From Leucogyrophana mollusca (Eukaryota > Basidiomycota > Agaricomycetes > Boletales), in the NCBI GenBank assembly GCA_021014945.1, contig MU266399.1, positions 1-64,000 of the forward strand: a stretch of DNA of 64,000 nucleotides, written 5' to 3'. The position numbers and the translations under genes were made by a program. Under the pieces are notes generated by a model that was given only the letters and a program-made list of their open reading frames with translations, had not been told where the DNA came from and did not search any database. Below are positions 47,940 to 59,825 of the stretch, piece by piece (positions within the stretch are counted from its first letter, which is position 1; each line of letters starts with the position of its first letter).

Positions 47940-50143
47940 ATGTATTTTCGAGGCTTGCTGTTTCTCCAACCTGAATATTGTTTCACAGAGAATGCTCGGT
48001 CGACAACGGTTCAGGGTATGTGGCTAGCGCGCTTCCACAAATTTCCATTGCTTATTACCGCCCTACAACTTGACAAGGAGCTCATTAGCGCTGCTAGCAA
48101 GGGCTCCATCGATGCAATAGCGGAATTGTCGTTATTCGCTGGAGATGACGATTGCTCGCCCTGCCAATATCTGCGGATTACGAGTGTGCTCTATAGCCAT
48201 CTCAATATCTCCAAAGCTCACCGCTTTAAAAGTGGCCAAACATCACCGTTCTGCAGTGTCACCATTCATGCTCTGTGTCTTAGGACGTTGGGTGCGACGT
48301 TACCAGTGTGGCTTTTGTGCGAAGAGATTGCCAACAAGCTCATCCGTGACTTGGCTAGTCACTGGCGCGCTCTTCACCAATGGGTGATCCTACTATACGA
48401 CAAGTGCATCGACCAGGAAAACTATGACTACTGTTGTCGCCTTCTTGCAAAAAGGGCCATGATAGATTTCCTTGGTCTGTGCAGACTGGATGAACTAGCA
48501 GACTGGACCATAAACGCACTGAAGAGCACGGATGTGCCCCGAGTGGTTTTTGGCCTGTGGTACCTGGAAATTAGGGACCCCCGCTTTAGCCCTTGGAAAG
48601 AAGACGATGAATCTTCGGCGCTCCACCGCTCTGCAGCAATTTTGGACGCTGCGTTGACGTTCTTCATTGGAAGGGAGCCATCAGGCACCCTGGACTGGGA
48701 GAATGTTTTTATCCCTTTTGGCGGCGACAAAACGGTGTTGGCTTCCACAGCCCTCCAGCACCTTGAAATCGACAGATCGCAACCTGTGATAGATTTCGAG
48801 GTCGTCGCTTGGGATATACACCTCCTGACCACGCTATGCGCTCGCCGTCCCACTGCTCTCGCCCTTCTTTCCCAGCAATCCATTGAAGTCGCCGTCGATG
48901 TGTTGTCCTACATGGGTTCTCAGCCCCTCGACCATCCGCAACAGACGTATGTCGCCGCATGTATCGCTAACTGCTGGTGGTATATTTCCTTCCAGCTGGA
49001 GGCGGGAGACGGTGTACCTTGGATAACGCAGGCGCTCGAAGCCCACCTGCTTCCGGCGCTGATAAAATGCGAGACTTGGTTCCCTCATCTTCAAGATGAC
49101 TTCGCTCGAGAGCCACTCTCCGATATACTCGCCGGTATACTTCCGAAGTACACAGTCTATGGCTCGGTATTACGGGCCGCAGGGAACTCACTCGCTGACA
49201 TCGACGACCTTGGATTGGAGGACCATCTCCGGAAGGATGGCGAATTCTGGGAAGCTTGGTCCACGTTTAGAAATGTTGCTGAAGCTCGCTTGGAGCTGCT
49301 GGACAACGCTGACCGTGATGAGCGACATACCCAGACTTGCCACAACGACAAGGTACACAAACCAGTTGTAACTTGTACTGCAATACCTTACTCATCGTGT
49401 CACAGTGCAGTAAAGCCGGTGCTTCAGGCAGTTTTAAGCGCTGCATCGGATGTAAACACGTCTATTACTGCAGCAAGGAGTGTCAGAGATTCGACTGGAA
49501 ATATGGCAGCCATAAGTCGTATTGTCGAGTCATTCAAGGTCGCCAAAGCGGTATGGGAGCTTCCTCTTTTTTCTCCTCATTCTTCACTTACGCTGTGGTT
49601 CGCGCTATAGACGGAACAATTTCCACCGTACGCATGCGAGACCTGAGGTTCCTAGACCGTCTTGTCGAAGATGAACTCGCCCGCGCCAGCAGTGGCATCG
49701 CTGAAGGCCTGTCTACCCACGACCTCGACTACTGCGTCGTTGAAATGGACTACACATGCACGCCACCCAAGTTCAGCCTCGGTGTCGACGGCGCTCTCCC
49801 GATACCTCAAACCTGTCCATGTGACGAGCCGATGGTCCTCAAGTGGGAACATATGTTGGACCTCGCAGAAAAAGCTAGCGAACCCCTGGTCCTCGTACGA
49901 GCGTTCCTTCCTGGGGGGATCGCCAGGAGGGTTCTACTCCAAATTCTCCCCTTCCGGCGAATTTATCCCCTGGACGGTGTGGAGACGGACTCGGATTGCG
50001 ATTCCGATGAGTCAGGGCTCAATGGCGAGAACCCGAGGACCTCCGACCCGAACGACTATTTCTTCAGCTACGTGTATACGTGCGGTGGCCACCCCTGCCA
50101 TGGTGAAACAGGCCCCGACGATAGCGACGATAGCAACGAATGA
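47940..50143 (+). CDS. MYND zinc-finger protein
   Basis: Large Agaricomycete MYND-type protein. The first long exon (about 47940-49352, ending CHNDK) encodes about 470 residues of helical, unrecognised sequence. After a GTACAC...CAG intron, the MYND finger follows: CSKAGASGSFKRCIGCKHVY, YCSKECQRFDWKYGSHKSYC, with the usual Cys/His spacing. After a second intron (GTATGG...TAG) the last exon reads DGTISTVRMRDLRFLDRLVE and ends with an acidic tail (PDDSDDSNE) at 50143. MYND fingers mediate protein contacts; this fungal family has no settled role. The true start may be a later ATG, since the first 25 residues look unlike the rest. Confidence 0.82.
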
Positions 50144-50874
50144 ATCTGACCCCTTTTGTTTAAACCCTCTGTTGACATAATTCGATACCCTACATCTCTG
50201 ACTAGTATCATATTAGCTACATGTTCGTATTTCTGTTGCCCGAGCAAGCTCGCGCTGATCGATGATCAGGTACATATATTCCATATCATACGAAGCGAAG
50301 ATACATTTTGATTTCTTGAATCATCTATAGCATGTTGAAAACGCGTACCAAGACGCGATGATAATGAGTCCGGTTGTTGTATAGCTTCAACGAGACGAAA
50401 AGATGTAGATAGAAAGCGCAGAACCACGTACAAATGGCAAAAAGGCAGGCACGAAAAGAGTAAACGGAGAAATAAACAAGAACGGGACGGCCGCCTGGCA
50501 ACAGAAAGGTCGATGGTGGACCGTGGCGCGCTGAACCACACAGCGAGTCGAATTCATCCTTGTCGCTGGATCGCGACGGCCCTGTCGTGATGTGGCTGGG
50601 GTCGGGCGACTCGATGTAGAGCACCAGTGAACATGGGAAGTGCACGCCGCGAGCGTGCGAGTGATACGAGATTGGTGTGTTGCCTCTGAGCGTAATCTAG
50701 TATGATGGCGAAGAACAGGGAACGCGGTCAAAGGAGGGCATTGAATAGATAGTCTGCAAGCAGCGATTCGTGCCTCGGGGCACGAGGAGTGGAGATAACA
50801 TATGCTTGGTGTGCCGCCTCTAGATTCATGACCATATCGCGCTGAAAAGTAGGTTGGTGGCGATCGGGCAACCC
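50144..50874. other. Convergent intergenic region
   Basis: About 730 bp between the 3' ends of the MYND gene and the AMPK beta gene. The open frames on the minus strand (for example 50387-50923) are Arg/Ser/Pro-rich and overlap the AMPK beta 3' end out of frame. They are not supported as genes. Confidence 0.4.
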
Positions 50875-52784
50875 TCAGGTGGGTTTGTAATATATCGTTG
50901 TAAGATACTGGTGTGGGGAACACGAGGTCAGGACGGGCGTAGGAGGGTATGAAACGAATAGAAACATGATGCTGACCTTCTTTCTATACCGCGTCGTATT
51001 GCCAACTGCAAGAACCCCATTGCGAATTGCGCTTGTACTTAAGTGGTGTAGCACGACGTGCGATGGTACTGGGAGGACGCTTGCGTCGTCTGTTAATCCG
51101 GGCCCATCAAGTCCCAAACGAGTATGGGCCTGGTGCGCAGACACAGACATGTGTGATGTCGTCACGTCTGTCCCACTCGCCGTTGTAATAGGAATGGCCG
51201 GACCTTCCGTGTCCGTTGTTTTGTCCTCTTTATGTATGTCCCGCGCGACAGTACTGGTCATTCCGAGCAACGAGCGACCTTGTTTGCGCCGCGTCTCACG
51301 TTCCCTCTCCCTCTCTCGTTCTCTCTCACGACCTCTCGTTGCACTTTGCGGCAGGGCCACTTTGACGTTGAGGATCAGTTTATCAAGGTGCCTGGGTAAA
51401 ACGGGTGCAGGGGGAATGTTCGGCGTGGGTACTTGGCTCCCATGCGACCCTTGCTCATACTCAGCAGCGGCAGTGTACGCAAGATACGCTTCCTCCTCGC
51501 GAGCTGCCGCGATAAGCTCTGGGGGAATGTCATCGGTCCATCCCGCTGAGCCTCCCAACGCGTCATTGCCGGAAGGAGGCTCTGCAAGTGATCCGTGGGC
51601 AGAGCTTGGCGTCGACCAAAACGAATGGGCGTGTGGATGTGAATGATGCTTCGCGGGAGTGGCTGGGACAATTATAGGCTGAGTCGGCGGAGTAAGTCCG
51701 GAAATCGGGACGGCGACGTAATTAGCCAGGCTGCCTTCATCGTCAACAGCGGTTGGAAGGTCGTCTGCAACACGCCATTGTTCGTCGACTATGAAACGAA
51801 TGTGGTGTGTCCCAGGCATAAGGGAGACCCAGGTAGACCAAGATCTATCGTCTGGAGGATTACTGGGTTTTCAGCATCAGCTCGCACACGTCTTGAAAAG
51901 GAAAACTCAAGTGCATACTCTGGCTCCATAGGTAAACGACCCTTCCAGTTGTCATCACCCGCACGTGCCAAGACGACACTCTTTCCACCACCGTGCCATG
52001 ATATCTTGACTGTAACGGGCTCTTTGGGCTCGTCAAACGGCTTGACAATGCGTTTTGAAATGAGTTGGCCATTTTCATCCAGGGCGTCGGCAGGATCAGC
52101 AAGAGCAGCGATTTCCTCCTCCGCTTTCAGAAGAGCAAGGGGGATAGTAGACTGAACTGTTTCTGGAACAAATGCCGGTGGATCGGACGGCCCAGGTCCA
52201 GTTTCGACTTGGCTCTCGGCGTAAAGCTCCTGTATGCGAGGTTGGGCGCTGGATTGACCACGTGATACGAAAGAATGTGTGGAGCTGTATTGACGCGATG
52301 CGCCACGGAACCACTGGGCTCCGCGAGGACGATGAGGGTGCACGGGGATGTGTGTAGAAGGGGGCTGCTCGAGCAAAAGTTCTGCCGAATAGTTGTTATT
52401 GTCAGGCTCTCGGACGCCATTGCCCTTCACGTTTACTGGACGACCGCGGGGCGATGTGCCCGTGTTAGAGGCGTTATTGATAGTACCATTGTTTGATACT
52501 GGGATCGGGATTGGGATTGGCGATGTTGTTCGTGGTGGGCGACGGTAGCCTGATAAGGGAGAAGAATTTGCGGAGTTGTGATGTGAGTTAGCAGGAGTTA
52601 ACGAGAGTGAAGCGAGGTCAGGCAGCTCGAGAGATTTTTTCTTCGTGCGGAGGGAACGGTGTGGCTGATGGGGATTAGGAGACGGCGAAGTCGATTGTGG
52701 CTGCTTGCGAGCGGGTGAATCGATGCGTCGGCTTGGAATTGGCGAAGGTCTGTTATGATTTGTGTTCGATGCGGTATTCCCCAT
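50875..52784 (-). CDS. SNF1/AMPK beta subunit with glycogen-binding domain
   Basis: Scaffold subunit of the SNF1/AMP-activated kinase (GAL83/SIP1/SIP2 type). The start at 52784 gives MGNTASN, a clear N-myristoylation motif (Gly2, Ser6), expected to tether the kinase to membranes. A long disordered Ser/Pro/Asn region follows. The glycogen-binding domain reads VTVKISWHGGGKSVVLARAG, DDNWKGRLPMEP, a 56-bp intron (51863-51918), then DNPPDDRSWSTWVSLMPGTH and HIRFIVDEQWRVADDLPTAV. The C-terminal association domain ends SHVVLHHLSTSAIRNGVLAV, then GNTTRYRKK, a second intron, and TTIYYKPT at 50875. A short Glu-Arg dipeptide run sits in the linker. Its divergent neighbour is AMP deaminase, 345 bp away. 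Confidence 0.92.
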
Positions 52785-53129
52785 CGCAAGAGCTCTTGTT
52801 ATCGCCGTCGTGGCCAATGTCGTCCTATTCTGTCTCCTCGTCGTTGCTCGCGATGAGCTCTGATGGATGGACGTCAAGAAGATAAAAATATTATTCCCAA
52901 TAGATAAGTGCAAAATTAATAAATACATCTACTTGATATTATTACTTGCATAATATCCGCAGTTTGTACTTGTTTGTTAATCACCATTGGACGCGACAAG
53001 CTCCGAGTTGGGTCCGAGCGAGTCATGTCAGCACCAACATATTATATTGAGTGGGGATCTTCGCCTGATCCTCGTAGTCACCTACGCGGATTTACGCACA
53101 CAACGTGATACTCGCCTTTGTGACTCATC
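52785..53129. promoter_or_regulatory. Shared divergent promoter: AMPK beta / AMP deaminase
   Basis: Only 345 bp separate the two start codons, so both promoters must share this interval. AT-rich stretches at 52886-52950 (aaaaatattattcc, aataaatac) may be core-promoter elements for the minus-strand gene. A tattatattgag stretch near 53040 could serve the plus-strand gene. Confidence 0.5.
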
Positions 53130-56100
53130 ATGTCAGCCCCTGCAAGTTCCAGTTCCAACGGTGTCGCCGGTCTCCCCAACTCCGAGTCCAGCATCGTCGA
53201 ATCCAACTCTGGGCTCCTGATCCCCGAATCCAGAGACGGATTCTATGGGTATACAGACGAGAAGAGTCTGCAACACGTAGGTTTCACGATATGTCCATCA
53301 TCCGCAGAAAAGATCACCTACGAGGTCGGATCGATAGATGGAAGAAAAATACTGGGCCCATCGACGAACATCCGATGCTTCGAACGCGCAATCGGACGGT
53401 GGAGCACCCTCGCTTGGCGGAAATTTCAAGCTCACCGGGATCCGAGAGACACTCGCGCCGGAGAAGACTGAGGCGCGATCTCATCCATCGCCCTTCATCG
53501 AAGAGGAAGAGAAAGAAGCCACCGCTGAAGCTCATATGCACAGTGCGGTGTCTCTCCGCACTCTCATCGACCTAATTTAAACTGAAGAATCGTGCAGTCG
53601 ATACATCTATCACGCCGGAGCTCGCCCGTGTCTTTCAGTGCTTTGAACGCTGTCTAGAGCTGCGAGATAAATACGTCGAAAAGTCTCTCCAGAGGCTTGG
53701 TGATAATCCAAGAGATCACGACGGACATTTTAGTGGAGTGGCCAATGGTTTGGCAGACGTCGCCGGCGTCAAGCCGGACTCGAATTATGCTTCCGCCCAG
53801 GTTCCGGAGAGCCCTCACCAACCATGGAAGATCTACCCCAAGCCTCCGCCACCTCACTGGCATGTTACAGAGAAAGAGCAGGTCATCAGTGTTGATGGTC
53901 ATGTTACGCGGAAGGACGAGGACTTCAGTTTTTCAGAATGTGAGATGCCCGATGAACACCCGTGGAGATTTGAAATCGACGACAAGGGGGTTTACCAAGT
54001 ATATGAAAGCCAAGACGGTGGGGGATGCGCTTCTGTTCGACGCCATCGTCACTGATTTGATTACAGCAAAAGACAAGAAGCCGATTTTCGATATTCCAAC
54101 TGTGCGAGAGTATTTCGTCGATCTTGATTATGTCCTTGGGGTCATCGCCGACGGACCAGCCAAAAGTATCGCTTATCGGCGCCTTAAATATCTAGCCAGC
54201 AAATTCGAGATGTACAGTCTCCTCAATGAATACCAGGAGCTGGCAGACATGAAGGTGCGGACAATCTTGCTTCGCCGCCGGCTACGCTTACAACTTCGCG
54301 TGATACAGAGTGTTCCCCATCGGTCAGTAGTATCCATCTCGAGTTCCTCTTTTCGCTGATTCTAGGCATTAGGGACTTTTACAACGTTCGCAAGGTTGAT
54401 ACGCACGTCCACCTCGCTAGTTGCATGAACCAGAAGCACCTCTTGCGGTTCATCAAATCCAAAATGAAGCGTAGCCCGCAGGTACAATCACCATCTTCTC
54501 TAAAGACAGCACGTTTGACGTGAAATGTAGGACGTGGTCATCTTCCGTGACGGTGCAGAATTGACTCTCGAACAAGTGTTCCAATCGCTAAAACTGACAG
54601 CTTACGAGTTGTCCATCGACACTCTTGACATGCATGCCCACCAGGACTCGTTCCATCGGTTTGACAAGTTCAATTTGAAGTACAATCCTATAGGAGAATC
54701 GAGGTTGCGAGAGATATTCCTCAAAGTAGACAATTATATAGACGGGCAATATTTTGCGGAGTTGACAAAGGGTGAGTTCTCATGTTTTCCCGCATCGGCA
54801 CCTAGCTCACGTATATGGGACGACAGAGGTTATGGCAGACCTTGAGCAGAGCAAATACCAAGTACGATCTCCCAGGCCGGCTCACCCTTCAATGCTGCTG
54901 CTGACACCCCTGACTCATTCTCCAGAACTGCGAATGGCGCATTAGCGTTTATGGGCGATCCCCGGACGACTGGGACAAGGTCGCGAAATGGGTGATCAAC
55001 AACAAATTGTTCTCCCACAACGTGCGATGGCTCGTCCAGGTTCCCCGTCTGTACCATGTCTACAAGGAGAATGGTGAGGTTGATACCTTCGAGGATATTG
55101 TGAGAAGTAGGTGCAATCACCGTGAACTTATTGTGTGTCGTGGCTGACGTTTCGTTTTCACTCAGATGTCTTCCTTCCGCTGTTCGAAGTCACGAAGGAC
55201 CCGAAGAGCCACCCCGAGCTTCATGTCTTCCTTCAGCGAGTCATTGGCATCGACAGTGTCGACGACGAATCAAAGGTTGAGAGGCGTTTCCATCGCAAGT
55301 TCCCTTTCCCACGCCTTTGGGACGCCAAGCAGAATCCCCCCTTTTCATACTGGTAACTAATACCTCACAACACATGACTACAGCTCACTCGCCAACAGGA
55401 TCTACTACCTATATGCGAACTTGGCGAGTCTGAATCACTGGCGACGGGAAAGGGGATTCAGTAAGTCTGAAGACATCAAAACGTTCGTCGATCTGAACTT
55501 TTGTTTAGACACATTCGTACTTCGTCCCCACGCTGGGGAAGCAGGAGATACCGACCATCTCACTGCTGCGTTCCTTACCTCGCATTCAATTTCTCATGGT
55601 ATCCTCCTTCGAAAAGTTCCTGCGCTACAGTACCTGTTTTACCTCAAGCAGATCGGTCTTGCAATGAGCCCGCTCAGTAATAACGCCCTGTTCCTAACCT
55701 ATGAGCGCAACCCTTTACCCGATTTCTTCAAGACGGGGCTGAACGTCAGTTTGAGTACCGATGACCCATTGCAGTTCCACTTTACCAAGGTGAGACATCT
55801 CCCCTGTGTCAGCACAGACGGTGTCCTTACACCGAGCCCCCGCACAGGAACCACTTCTGGAGGAGTATAGCGTCGCAGCCCATGTAAGCTAACTGTCGTC
55901 TCCGGTGATGCGAGATGAAATTTTCCCTCGACTGATGCTGCGCTCCTTCCTTCGCCAGATATACAAACTTCCGCAAAGTTCCCTTGCAGAGCTAGCGCGC
56001 AATTCGGTTATACAAAGCGGATTTGAGATGGAGGTCAAGCGCCACTGGCTAGGTCAGGAATGGTATCTCCCCGGTGCTGCTGGCAACGACATCCATAAGG

Positions 56101-56267
56101 TGCGCTGCCTGGTTGTGTTCAGTGACTGGTTGGCTAATTTTAGGGTTTCCTCGTGCGATTTGATGCTGTAGACGAACGTGCCCGACATCAGGCTGGCGTA
56201 CAGGCACCGGACGCTAGTGGAGGAGCTCGCGATGATCCGGGCAAAACATCCTGCCTCGGTTTCTTAG
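53130..56267 (+). CDS. AMD1: AMP deaminase, with an apparent 1-nt frameshift
   Basis: Purine-cycle enzyme converting AMP to IMP and ammonia. The start is [20 protein letters not shown]. Exons then read [87 protein letters not shown], the 14-nt microexon [25 protein letters not shown] (metal-binding HxH), [79 protein letters not shown] (the SLSTDDP signature), and a C-terminus ending HPASVS at 56267. Between LRTLIDL and the next block the frame slips by one base at about 53573-53583 with no good intron. This is either a real lesion, a sequencing error, or a 55-nt alternative intron that would remove conserved residues. Confidence 0.9.
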
Positions 56268-56871
56268 ACAGAACCGGACTTTCTAAGGCCTCCGGGTGAG
56301 GTGTTACCGAGAAAATATGGAAGCTAGGTTCTTGTGTACGGACATCGCTGCGATACGTGTAAAGAGTTAGATGCGCCAATTTGTAGGAATGTACAGCAGC
56401 AGTGTTTGAAAATCAAGCCACTATCAAGCCCCGGCGCCTCGAAATCACGGAGTTAGTAGTTACGTTACGCTGGGCGGCTGAAGGCTGAATATATCTGATC
56501 ATGCGCATATTCTTCCGTTAAGGTTCTACTCAGGTCCCCAAGCTGCTGTGGCATGCGAAGTGGAGCAGATTTTGGCAGATGCGGGTCCCAGATTCATCAA
56601 TATCCATGCGATGACGCTGTCTTCTTTAGTCCCGGTATGTGATACAAATACCAGTCGTGGCATTGGCTTCACAGCACCCTGCCCTACGCTTCTCGCCCAC
56701 GTTTATCCCCTCGCCGGTTTCGTTCTCAGACTCTCTCGTTCTAAGTATACCCCCACTGATCGTGGCTTTCCTGTGGTGAATATTTGAGCCTTGAGCCTTG
56801 GGACACGCACCGCAAACGACGACGAGACTGCACGCCAGATCACCTGAACTCGACTCCCTCGACAGAATCCG
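56268..56871. other. Intergenic, no gene recognised
   Basis: About 600 bp between AMP deaminase and the DUF2235 gene, both plus strand. Short ORFs only. No clear TATA box is seen near 56800. Confidence 0.4.
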
Positions 56872-58928
56872 ATGTCAGATTCGAGCACTGATGTCTCAGT
56901 CGAAAGGAAGCCCCGCACGCTCGTTCTGTGCTTTGATGGAACTGCGGGCCAATATGACGCAGATGTACGTCTCCAAGAGCCCGCCGCGGAACGAGCTGAC
57001 ATCAATGAATTTAATGTCGCAGAATACGAACGTGGTGAAGTTCTTCTCGCTCCTTAAAAAGGACACGGACAGCCAACTTGGTTACTACCAGGTGTGTTTC
57101 TTCTTATATCAGCTATGCTTGGCGACTGACAGCCTGTGCAGGCGGGAGTTGGGACATATTTCGCTCCGGGAGTGGTGTCACCAGTGTTCTCATGGCTGGC
57201 AAAGATCTTGGACGAGGCATTTGCCTGGTAGGTTTCCCTCCAGATCTTGAGCTGACCAGCGAATCATGAGTCTTTCCCCCAGGTATCTGGACGAACATGT
57301 CATGGACGGTTACAAGTACCTCATGGACAATTATCGTCCCGGAGATAAGATATGTCTCTTCGGTGAGTTAACTGCTCCGGACACCAGTACGTCTGATTGA
57401 CCGTGACACAGGATTTTCTCGAGGAGCGTATACGGCACGCGCTTTGGCGGGAATGCTCAATAAGGTACTTGCATTTTATGATCTATGCTCCGCGCCACCG
57501 AGACGAGCATACTCTTAGGTCGGCCTCCTTCCGAGGGACAACGCTCAGCAGGTCATCTTTGCCTACAAAGCATATAAACGGACGAGTGCACAGGGCATCT
57601 CGCTCGCTGAAGGATTCAAGGGTACATTCTCCCAAGATGTGAAAGTTGAATTTGTCGGCGTGTGGTACGTGTCTCACGTCCCTTTGACCTCCAAACTCAA
57701 AAAGTCTGACGTGCGCCCCATATTTTCAGGGAGACTGTTCAAAGCACGGGCGTACTTATGAGTCGGAGCTTGCCGTTCACCGACTCCAACACAAGCATCA
57801 AAACATTCAGGCACGCATTAGCCCTTGATGAGGTATGATGACCCATATATTCATTTCCCTGGGCCATATTCATTTCATTTCAATGCAGCACCGCGCAAAA
57901 TTCCGACCCAATCTGTACCACCGACCAATGACGGCTGCCCCTAACCCGGAAGTTGCTGGTTCCCCCAAGAAACCTGGATTCTTTGCTAAGTTGGGCTTGA
58001 CGAAGCGAGGTCGCAAGAACAAGTCGAAATCGAAACCGAAGGACAGAGACAGTGGCAAGAAAGAGACCCATCACCACAGTAGAGTGGAAATCGTCGTTCA
58101 ACAGCCAAAGAGGACGATCGTTGTTGTTGAGGAAACCGATACTACTGGACCCTCGGCTCCGAGTTGCCCTGAACCGTCTCCGGACACGGATGTGCTAGAG
58201 GTCTGGTTTGCGGGGTGCCATAGCGGTGGGTAACTTCAGCACTGCCGGTTGCGTTTCGACCACTACTGATCCTCTTTGCAGATGTCGGGGGCGGCAATGT
58301 TACCAACTCTGTCGAGGTTTCTCTCGCACAAATTACGTTGCGCTGGATGGTTGACCAGGTTATAGAGTCCCAGTGTGGGATTCAGTTCGACGATGACGCC
58401 CTCGAGCGAAACGGTATACCACGGACCACTTTCCCCGTCCCTGACGGTCGGCCCCTGAAGGCTGCTGGCCACCAGACTCGACTGAAGTTTCATAATGGCG
58501 GCCTAGCACTGGCTACCCCTGCTGTCCACAGCAGCACTACGCAACCATCTTCGAATCCTCCTCCAGCGACCGCGCCAGCACCTCAGCCAGCTCCCGAGCC
58601 CAACCCGGCTACATCATGTGCTCTGGCCCCACTGTACGATGCTCTTCAAACAGACAAATTGTGGTGGCTGTTAGAGATCATCCCCCTTCCCTTCGCATGG
58701 CAAGATGACAACGGGACCTGGCATAAGAAATGGAGGTACGTCGTCCGTCTATTGATCTGGGTGCGAAGCATGCGCTGACGCATTGGTAGCATCCATCTGG
58801 GAAAGGGTCGCATAGTTCCGTATACCAAACCCCAATTCCACCACACGGTCAAGGAACGAATGGACTACAAGCCTCTCGCATATAAGCCGAAAGCGATATA
58901 CAATTACGGCCACGAAGTGTTTGTTTGA
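56872..58928 (+). CDS. DUF2235 alpha/beta-hydrolase
   Basis: Fungal DUF2235 protein, a fold related to the catalytic part of bacterial Tle1 phospholipases; the substrate in fungi is unknown. The start gives MSDSSTDVSVERKPRTLVLC, with the family's LVLCFDGT. Exons follow: NTNVVKFFSLLKKDTDSQLG, AGVGTYFAPGVVSPVFSWLA, YLDEHVMDGYKYLMDNYRPG, GFSRGAYTARALAGMLNK (GxSxG nucleophile elbow), AYKAYKRTSAQGISLAEGF, VKVEFVGVWETVQSTG and TFRHALALDEHRAKFRPNL. A basic insertion (about 58000-58060) and an Ala/Pro-rich linker precede WWLLEIIPLPFAWQ. The protein ends GHEVFV at 58928. At least seven introns are needed. Confidence 0.88.
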
Positions 58929-59825
58929 CGACGGCCCCCCACGATTCAACACGATTCGACGCATGATTTCACGCATGTGGAACGAACTTTACGGATACTC
59001 CATTTTGTACAGGGCATGACGGGACACGATCTCAATGATGACACCAATACCCCTCAACGACCTGAAATATACGATACTCAGACAGCGTGCCCGTTCTACT
59101 ACTTAATTCAGCACGGGGCGTGCATTTTTATTCTTCAGATTACAGCAGCTGTACATATGTACTTTCTTGTACCGGACTCGGATCTATGGGATCTCAGTTG
59201 ACGCACGATTGCAGGATTGAAAACGCGTCCGCGCTGCTGTGCTCCATTTCACAGGGGTGTGTGAACCCAATTTCCTTGTTGTGGTCCCGCGATCGCAACG
59301 TTATCCCGACGGGACACTGATTCGATGCGACGGTGGCCGAACACCCCTTGGTAGGATCAAATGGGGTTTCAGGATTTGTTCAGGATCACTCTAACATGTG
59401 GCTGCTGTGACCCCCGCATCCAGTCTACGACGCACAAGGCTTCATATATGACGTCCATCGCCACCTCTCAATATGCCGATGAAGTGAGCTCGAACCCTAT
59501 GTGACGTTCATGCCGGCTAACAGAACGAAGAAACCGAGAAATTGGACTCCAAGAACGCCAGGCCGCAACACTCACCTCGCAGGAGCCCTCCTCCCTCCCT
59601 TAATAACTCTTAAGCCAAAAGGGACACCAATCGGCAGGTCCATAGACAATGCAATTCCTAGGGTCTTCTGTAATACAAGCGAGCTAGAAAGTAGAGATAA
59701 GGGTGTGCGATCAGAACGAATAGCAGGGACGGGGAAGCAATGGTCATCGAGACAGTTATGCGTGACAGAGATGAAAGGGAATGCGGTGATAGAGGAAGGA
59801 GGAAGCGGTGTTGTATGGGAAGAGG
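58929..59825. other. Convergent intergenic region
   Basis: About 900 bp between the 3' ends of the DUF2235 gene and the MAPKK gene. The minus-strand frame that runs through 59572-59880 is the intronic/3' extension of the kinase ORF, not coding. Nothing else was recognised. Confidence 0.4.

Noticed and set aside
50966..51646. 226-codon plus-strand frame
   Set aside because: It is antisense to the AMPK beta coding exon, with no domain.
51800..51930. Apparent frameshift in the AMPK beta glycogen-binding domain
   Set aside because: A normal 56-bp intron (51863-51918, GTATGC...CCCAG) restores the frame and the conserved DRSWSTWVSLMPGTH block.
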